DNA of 46,611 bases from DATDCV01 sp036524155. GTDB taxonomy: Bacteria; Verrucomicrobiota; Verrucomicrobiia; Limisphaerales; UBA8199. The position numbers and the translations under genes were made by a program. Positions 41,820 through 46,611 of this stretch are shown here, one piece after another. The DNA lies in contig DATDCV010000592.1 in NCBI GenBank assembly GCA_036524155.1, forward strand, positions 1-46,611, read 5' to 3'. The notes below the pieces were generated by a model. It saw only the letters and a program-made list of their open reading frames with translations, was not told the DNA's origin and did not search any database. The first letter of the stretch is position 1. Each line of letters begins with the position of its first letter.

Positions 41820-42599
41820 ATGAGCGAAAGACACTCCTCGGCCGGTAATGGTGGGGAGGGCGACAACGTCAAACCCAACCATGGTTCGTCGCTGCCCTTT
41901 GCCACCACACATTGGACGGTCGTGCTGGCCGCCGCGGACACCAAATCGCCGGCCTGCTCCGCAGCGCTCGAGGAGCTGTGCCGCAACTACTGGTACCCTC
42001 TGTACGCCTACGTCCGAAGGCGCGGCTGCAGCCCGGAAGACGCTCAGGACCTGACCCAGGAATTCTTTGCCCGCTTGCTGGCTAACCACGCCCTCGGATC
42101 CGTCAGCCCACTGAAAGGGAAATTTCGCTCGTTCTTGTTGGCGCGGATGAACCACCTGTTGTCGGACGAACGGGATCGGGCGAATCGCAAGAAACGTGGC
42201 GGCGGGCAGCCGGTCTTCTCCTTCGATGCGCAAATCGCGGAGGAGCGCTACCGGTCGGAGCCTGCATGCGAGTCAAGCCCCGAGAGCATATTTGAGCGGC
42301 GTTGGGCTGCCGCGCTCGTCGCACAAGCTTTGAACCGGTTGGATGAGGATTATTCCGCGGCCGGCAAAGCGGAAGTGTTCGCGGCTCTTCACAGTTTTCT
42401 CAACGGCGACGATTCGGACCGCGACTACTCCGGCGCCGCAGCCAGGTTGGGGATGACGGAGGGAGCCGCGCGGGTGGCCGTGCATCGGCTCCGCCGCCGT
42501 TTTGGAGCAGTGTTTCGCAATGTTGTGGCTGAGACGCTTGATTCCCCCGAGGAGCTTGACGTAGAGGTGCGGCACCTCATCGGCGCCTTGAGTGGCTGA
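41820..42599 (+). CDS. ECF-type RNA polymerase sigma factor paired with the TPR kinase
   Basis: This 259-residue protein is paralogous to the factor at 8431: FATTHWTVVLAA, then region 2 (ELCRNYWYPLYAYVRRRG...DAQDLTQEFFARLL), the RGGG linker and region 4 (YSGAAARLGMTEGAARVAVHRLRRRFGAVFR). The first 26 residues before FATTHW are polar and probably disordered. The kinase starts at 42696, downstream on the same strand, with a bipartite promoter-like motif in the gap. The factor is expected to direct transcription from that motif, which is inference. The ATG at 41820 is the only good in-frame start near the conserved region. Confidence 0.9.
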   Translation: MSERHSSAGNGGEGDNVKPNHGSSLPFATTHWTVVLAAADTKSPACSAALEELCRNYWYPLYAYVRRRGCSPEDAQDLTQEFFARLLANHALGSVSPLKGKFRSFLLARMNHLLSDERDRANRKKRGGGQPVFSFDAQIAEERYRSEPACESSPESIFERRWAAALVAQALNRLDEDYSAAGKAEVFAALHSFLNGDDSDRDYSGAAARLGMTEGAARVAVHRLRRRFGAVFRNVVAETLDSPEELDVEVRHLIGALSG

Positions 42600-42643
42600 A
42601 CGCCGGCGACTGCCTGGGGCGGCGCGGTGAGGAGCAAGGCGCC

Positions 42644-42679
42644 GTAACAAACCGGAAATTTTGCCTTTGTACTATATGA
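42644..42679 (+). promoter_or_regulatory. Bipartite ECF-type promoter motif before the TPR kinase
   Basis: GTAACAAA (42644-42651), an 11-base spacer and GCCTTTGTACTATATGA (42663-42679). The same two blocks with the same 11-base spacer lie before the ADC-like gene. The kinase start at 42696 is 16 bases beyond, so a transcript would have a very short leader or initiate slightly upstream. The GTAAC block resembles ECF -35 elements. Confidence 0.6.
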
Positions 42680-42695
42680 GGCTGGAAGTGATAAG

Positions 42696-45458
42696 ATGAG
42701 CACCACCCCGACTTGTCCTGATTGTGGCGCGCCCCTCGACCCCGCCGCCCGAGGGCTCTGCCCTCGCTGCCTGGCCGAATTGGCGATTGCCCTGGACGCC
42801 CCGGAATCCGGAGCAAACGTGGAAATGCCCAGCGGACCGGCAGGCAACGGGGATGCAGCCGCGCAGCCGAGGGGCCAGGCCGGTGGAGAATTGCCGGCCC
42901 TCGGCGGGTTGACCGAGCGCCCCGGTTCGGTGATCGGCCGCTACAAGCTGCTCGAAGAAATCGGCGAAGGCGGTTTCGGAGTCGTGTACTTGGCCGAGCA
43001 GGTGGAACCGGTGCGCCGGCAGGTGGCACTGAAGATCATCAAACCCGGGATGGACACCCGCGAGGTCGTCGCGCGCTTCGAAGTCGAGCGCCAGGCGCTA
43101 GCCCTGATGGACCATCCGAATATCGCGAAAGTCCTGGACGGCGGCACGACCGAGACGGGCCGGCCTTATTTCGTCATGGAGCTGGTGCGGGGTATCTCCA
43201 TAACGGAATATTGCGACCAGGAAGCTCTGTCCACGATCGAGCGTCTCCAGATTTTCATGGAGGTCTGCCATGCGGTCCAGCATGCGCACCAAAAGGGAAT
43301 CATTCACCGGGACCTGAAGCCCGGCAATATCCTGGTGACGCAGTCCGACGGCAACCCCGTGCCCAAAATCATCGACTTCGGGGTCGCTAAGGCGTTGGGG
43401 CACAAGTTGACCGAAAAGACCCTGTTCACGGTTTTCCAGCGCATCATGGGCACGCCGGCGTACATGAGTCCCGAGCAAGCCGAGCTGAGTGGCTTGGACA
43501 TCGACACGCGGAGTGACATCTACTCGCTGGGAGTGCTGCTTTACGAGCTGCTGACGGGAGTCACGCCCTTTGACGCCGAGACGTTAGGCCGAGCAGCTCT
43601 CGACGAAGTCCGCCGGATAATCCGCGACACCGACCCGCCGAAGCCCTCGACCCGGCTGCAAACGCTGGGCGGGAGGTTGCCGGAGGTGGCCAAGCGCCGC
43701 CATACCGAGCCAGTCACCCTGAGCAGGATGGTTCGTGGTGACCTGGATTGGATCGTGATGAAGTGCCTGGAGAAGGACCGGGTGCGCCGCTATGACACGG
43801 CCGACGGCCTGGCTGCGGATTTGAAGAGGCACCTCTGCCACGAACCCGTTTTGGCGGTTTCTCCCAGCAGCCTCTACAGAGCAGGCAAGTTCATCCGCCG
43901 GCACAGACTGGCCTTCGCCGCAGCGAGCGCGGTGGCTGGGGCGCTCGTCATCGGCGCGTTAGTGGCAACATGGCAGGCGGTGCGGGCGACGCGGGCGGAG
44001 AGGTTGGCGACGGAGCGGTTCCAGGAGTCGGCGGCGATCACGAAGTTTCTGACGGGGGTGTTTCAGAGCCCGGACCCGGCGCGGGACGGCCGGACGATCA
44101 CCGTGGCCGAGGCGTTGGATAAGGCAGTAAAGGACCTGGACTCCAACCTTGCAGGCCAGCCAGCACTCCGGACGGAGCTGTTGTCGGTTTTGGGGGAGAC
44201 ATATTATGGGCTGGCGCTCTACACCAATGCGATTTCTCTGCAAGAGCGGGTGCGGGAATATTGCCTGGCAACTGCCGGCCCCGAAGCTCCGGACACGCTC
44301 AATGCGATGGTCTACCTGGCCGCTTCCTACGAGATGGGCGGCCGGCCCGCTGACGCACTGGGACTCCTGGAGCGTGTGGCGCCCCTCCTGCGCAAGGTCC
44401 GCGGGTTGGAACATCCCGACACACTCCAGGCCATGGGAAACCTCGCCGCACAGTACACCCGATCGGGGCGCTGGGCCGAGGCGCTGCCGATCGAGGAACA
44501 GGTGTTGGCTTTACGCCGGAAACTGCTTGGCCCGAAAAATCGCGATACGCTTACGGCCATGGGAAACCTCGCCGGCACTTATCGGATGATCGGAAGCCTC
44601 GACAAGGGACTGCAGGTGCAGGCCGAGGTCCTGTCGCTTCGCCGTGAGGTTCTGGGGCCAAAAGACCCGGACACGCTCGCCGCCATGACCGACCTGGCGG
44701 GCTATCTCGACGCGCTGGGTCGGGTGGAGGAGGCCATCCCACTCCAGGAACGATCCGTCGAACTCAAGCGGGAGGTGCTGCCGCCGAACCATCGGTTCCT
44801 GGGGATTGCCCTGGAAAACCTGGCGTCGATGTATGAGCAGGTGGGGCGGGCCACGCAGGGGCTGAAGCTCCGTGAGGAACAGCTCGAGCTTTGCCGCCGA
44901 TTCAAGAGCCCGGACGACCCCGAAACGCTCTGGGCGATGGCAAACCTCGCGTCCGCCTTCGAAGCGGTCGGCCGCCCCGGGGAGGCTCTCATGCTGCGCG
45001 AGGAGTGGTTGTCGGTGTGGGGGAAGGTGCGCCGCGAGGACAATCCCGCTGCTTGGAATGGCATGATTGGAGTGGCCGCTTCCTACCGCGCCACGAACCG
45101 GCTGGAGGAGGCCATCGCGCTCAACCGGTCGGCCCTGGAGGGTTTCAAGCGGACGACCGGTGCCACCAACGAGTATACCTTGAACGCCATGACCGAGTTG
45201 GCAATTACGCTTCGGATGGCGGGGAACACCGAGGCCATCTCGCTCGAGACGGACGCTCTGCGCCTCAAGCGTCAGTACCTGCGGAAGGGCCACCCGATGC
45301 TGCTCGAATCGCTGGACAACCTGGCGCAGTGCTACGAGCAATGCAACCGCATTCCAGACGCCGAACCCCTGCGCCGGGAACTGGCGGAGCTCAAGGCAAA
45401 CGCCAAAAGCAAGCAGCGACGTGCCGGAGAATCCCCGACGGTGCCGGCTGTTCCCTGA
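42696..45458 (+). CDS. Ser/Thr protein kinase with zinc ribbon and TPR tail
   Basis: This 920-residue protein has an N-terminal zinc ribbon (C7-x2-C10 ... C22-x2-C25), a kinase domain with EIGEGGFGVVYLA, K113, HRDLKPGNIL (D206), DFG (D227) and GTPAYMSPEQA, a juxtamembrane segment and one membrane helix (LAFAAASAVAGALVIGALVATW, about residues 407-428). The external half has about nine kinesin-light-chain-like TPRs of 42 residues (HPDTLQAMGNLA...GRWAEALPIEEQVL). It should sense an extracytoplasmic protein and signal inward to the sigma factor at 41820. A start at 42696 puts the zinc ribbon at the N-terminus. Its ribosome binding site is weak (GGAAG). Confidence 0.92.
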   Translation: MSTTPTCPDCGAPLDPAARGLCPRCLAELAIALDAPESGANVEMPSGPAGNGDAAAQPRGQAGGELPALGGLTERPGSVIGRYKLLEEIGEGGFGVVYLAEQVEPVRRQVALKIIKPGMDTREVVARFEVERQALALMDHPNIAKVLDGGTTETGRPYFVMELVRGISITEYCDQEALSTIERLQIFMEVCHAVQHAHQKGIIHRDLKPGNILVTQSDGNPVPKIIDFGVAKALGHKLTEKTLFTVFQRIMGTPAYMSPEQAELSGLDIDTRSDIYSLGVLLYELLTGVTPFDAETLGRAALDEVRRIIRDTDPPKPSTRLQTLGGRLPEVAKRRHTEPVTLSRMVRGDLDWIVMKCLEKDRVRRYDTADGLAADLKRHLCHEPVLAVSPSSLYRAGKFIRRHRLAFAAASAVAGALVIGALVATWQAVRATRAERLATERFQESAAITKFLTGVFQSPDPARDGRTITVAEALDKAVKDLDSNLAGQPALRTELLSVLGETYYGLALYTNAISLQERVREYCLATAGPEAPDTLNAMVYLAASYEMGGRPADALGLLERVAPLLRKVRGLEHPDTLQAMGNLAAQYTRSGRWAEALPIEEQVLALRRKLLGPKNRDTLTAMGNLAGTYRMIGSLDKGLQVQAEVLSLRREVLGPKDPDTLAAMTDLAGYLDALGRVEEAIPLQERSVELKREVLPPNHRFLGIALENLASMYEQVGRATQGLKLREEQLELCRRFKSPDDPETLWAMANLASAFEAVGRPGEALMLREEWLSVWGKVRREDNPAAWNGMIGVAASYRATNRLEEAIALNRSALEGFKRTTGATNEYTLNAMTELAITLRMAGNTEAISLETDALRLKRQYLRKGHPMLLESLDNLAQCYEQCNRIPDAEPLRRELAELKANAKSKQRRAGESPTVPAVP

Positions 45459-45576
45459 ACCCAATCAAAAGCCTGGATTTTATCTCCACCGTGACGAGCT
45501 GCGCGCCGTTCTTCGTGGCAATCACTGTTGAGTAGCTGGTAGAGCGGCAGCGGTGTCCTTCGTCCGAATTTGCCCT

Positions 45577-45613
45577 GTAACAAAATCCCTCCGCCGCCTT
45601 TGTACTAATATGA
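45577..45613 (+). promoter_or_regulatory. Bipartite ECF-type promoter motif before the ADC-like gene
   Basis: GTAACAAA (45577-45584), an 11-base spacer and GCCTTTGTACTAATATGA (45596-45613). Upstream it extends as TTTGCCCT. The block pair is nearly identical to that at 42644, so the kinase and ADC-like genes probably share a regulator. Confidence 0.65.
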
Positions 45614-45625
45614 AAAGTAACACCG

Positions 45626-45651
45626 TCCGTTAGAAGGGCGGCGGACGGGGA
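45626..45651 (+). promoter_or_regulatory. Hairpin in the ADC-like leader
   Basis: CCGTCCG and CGGACGG form a 7-bp stem around 12 bases, just downstream of the promoter-like motif. It would fall in the leader of the ADC-like mRNA, about 130 bases before its start codon. Role unknown; the remainder of 45459-45780 holds nothing else. Confidence 0.35.
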
Positions 45652-45780
45652 AGGGAAGGGTTGTTCAGAAACAAGAATCGCCGGGTGTTTAAACAACAAC
45701 CGAGAGGCAGGAACGCGCGCCACCCGGAAACAGTTCAACCTGCGCATTTCCTGCCCCGATAAACCAAGAAAGAAAGTCGT

Positions 45781-46611
45781 ATGAAAAATACTAAAACAAA
45801 ATCGCTGCCAATGGGCTTGTGGGCCGTGGGTTTACTGCTTTCGTCTCTGCTCTTGCCCATGCAGGGGCGGTCGCAAGAAGTGACTCCGTGTCCTCTGGAG
45901 TGGTACTTCGGCGATGCGAGCTGGCTTCCGGTGCATTACGACGACTCGGAGCTGGTTTGCGCGTTCTTCCTAATGCCGCTCGGGGCGCTTAATTCCTTGC
46001 TCCCGGCAGGTGTGAGCGCACTTCCGGTCAATGCCGAACAATCACTCTGGAACTCACTCGATTCCAGGTATTCAGATTTCGGTGTTTTGGTCGTGGGATT
46101 CTGGCATTACAAGTCGGTTCAGTACTTGGCACCATACTACGAGGAGTTTGTGGCTGTCATGGCGGATGACCCGTCGTGGAGCGACGGATTCTTTCCGATG
46201 TACATCACCTCCATGACGCTCACTGACGAGCCGGCCGTGTTGGGGGGGATCCTGCACTGGGGGTTCCCGAAGATCCTCGGTGACGTCCGTGTCCAGTCGG
46301 TGAAACCCAAGGGCTTCAAATGTTTTAGCTGGGCCGATGACGAGATGATTATGAAGCTGGACGTGGCCACCAACGACCTCGTCGGCCCAACATCCGCGAC
46401 TTCGATCATGTGTCTGACTACCAAGGAGGGCTATCTGGTGCGTACCGCCTGGGTTCCTACTGCAGGGACTGAGTACCGCAGCCTTAGCATGTGCAAGAGC
46501 ACCATCCATCTCGGCCAGCATCCGATCGCTCGGCAACTTCGGGACCTCGGCCTTGAGGCGAGTTACTCGATCGGGCAGATCTGGGCCGAGGGCGTGCAGT
46601 CCACCCTCCCC
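45781..46611 (+). CDS. Exported acetoacetate-decarboxylase-like protein (partial)
   Basis: The frame is open from ATG at 45781 to the window edge (277 codons, no stop). It starts with a signal peptide (MKNTKTKSLPMGLWAVGLLLSSLLLPMQG) and carries the acetoacetate-decarboxylase-superfamily fold: DDSELVCAFFLMPLGALNSLLP, VVGFWHYKSVQYLAPYYEEFVAVM, GFFPMYITSMTLTDEPAVLGGILHWGFPKILGDV. The Lys in WGFPK is the probable Schiff-base lysine of the family. Cytoplasmic ADC members are known; an exported one points to a different, unknown substrate. It follows the kinase by 322 bases with a shared ECF-type motif, so it may be a target of the sigma factor at 41820. Confidence 0.82.
   Translation, partial: MKNTKTKSLPMGLWAVGLLLSSLLLPMQGRSQEVTPCPLEWYFGDASWLPVHYDDSELVCAFFLMPLGALNSLLPAGVSALPVNAEQSLWNSLDSRYSDFGVLVVGFWHYKSVQYLAPYYEEFVAVMADDPSWSDGFFPMYITSMTLTDEPAVLGGILHWGFPKILGDVRVQSVKPKGFKCFSWADDEMIMKLDVATNDLVGPTSATSIMCLTTKEGYLVRTAWVPTAGTEYRSLSMCKSTIHLGQHPIARQLRDLGLEASYSIGQIWAEGVQSTLP

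Noticed and set aside
41372..41848. A 158-codon frame between nadA and the sigma factor
   Set aside because: It begins within the dispersed repeat, has Thr/Arg/Gly-rich text without domains and overlaps the sigma-factor start in another frame.
1..46611. CRISPR array, prophage, or insertion sequence
   Set aside because: No regularly spaced direct repeats with unique spacers, no transposase or phage genes were found; the palindromes are irregularly spaced.
1..46611. tRNA or rRNA genes
   Set aside because: I saw no region with a tRNA-like acceptor pair and T-loop or any rRNA-like conserved stretch; a covariance-model scan would be needed to exclude divergent tRNAs.

Overview
The window looks like a chromosomal segment of a GC-rich Verrucomicrobiota bacterium, probably of the Pedosphaera/Limisphaera type. 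This is an inference from gene content: Tat-exported Gfo/Idh/MocA oxidoreductases, a pseudopilin with an AFTLIE cleavage site, large secreted Ig/FG-GAP and PA14-like proteins, ECF-type sigma factors paired with zinc-ribbon Ser/Thr kinases, and many short palindromic intergenic repeats. I saw no rRNA, tRNA, phage, transposase or CRISPR array.

Layout. 1-5.8 kb (minus strand): a HEAT-repeat membrane protein, two Tat-exported Gfo/Idh/MocA oxidoreductases around a Tat-exported phosphotriesterase-family hydrolase, and a DUF433 antitoxin-like gene followed by a decayed partner. 5.8-8.3 kb: a cluster of GCGGACT-NN-AGTCCGC palindromes, an L,D-transpeptidase and a pseudopilin. 8.4-13.7 kb (minus): a WD40-repeat Ser/Thr kinase, a truncated HicB-like antitoxin and an ECF-type sigma factor. 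13.9-22.2 kb: two large secreted proteins flanking a small membrane protein, with a nested inverted-repeat region between convergent genes. 22.7-28.7 kb: a LysR regulator divergent from a coupled operon of a small Cys-rich protein, an RND adaptor lipoprotein and an RND permease. 28.9-36.5 kb: a four-gene glucan operon of a GT4 glycosyltransferase, branching enzyme GlgB, a plant-type alpha-glucan water dikinase (GWD) and a TIM-barrel protein. 36.6-41.1 kb: a second LysR regulator, thrS, a LURP-one-like gene with a structured 5' leader or small RNA, and nadA. 41.8-46.6 kb: a second ECF sigma factor, a kinase with a TPR tail, and an exported acetoacetate-decarboxylase-like protein cut by the window edge.

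Most noteworthy are two systems. The first is the glucan operon, in which a bacterium appears to couple alpha-glucan synthesis and branching to the glucan-phosphorylating enzyme best known from plant starch metabolism, with matching domain order including two N-terminal CBM45-like modules. The second is the downstream sigma/kinase locus: a bipartite motif, GTAACAAA-N11-GCCTTTGTACTA, occurs with identical spacing before the kinase and before the exported ADC-like gene, which suggests a small dedicated regulon.

Intergenic DNA is unusually structured. At least four families of short palindromes, one two-hairpin repeat of about 185 bp present in two inverted copies, and direct repeats of CACGGATGACACGGA fill most of the gaps. 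All functional calls come from reading translated sequence and known motifs; no database search was run.
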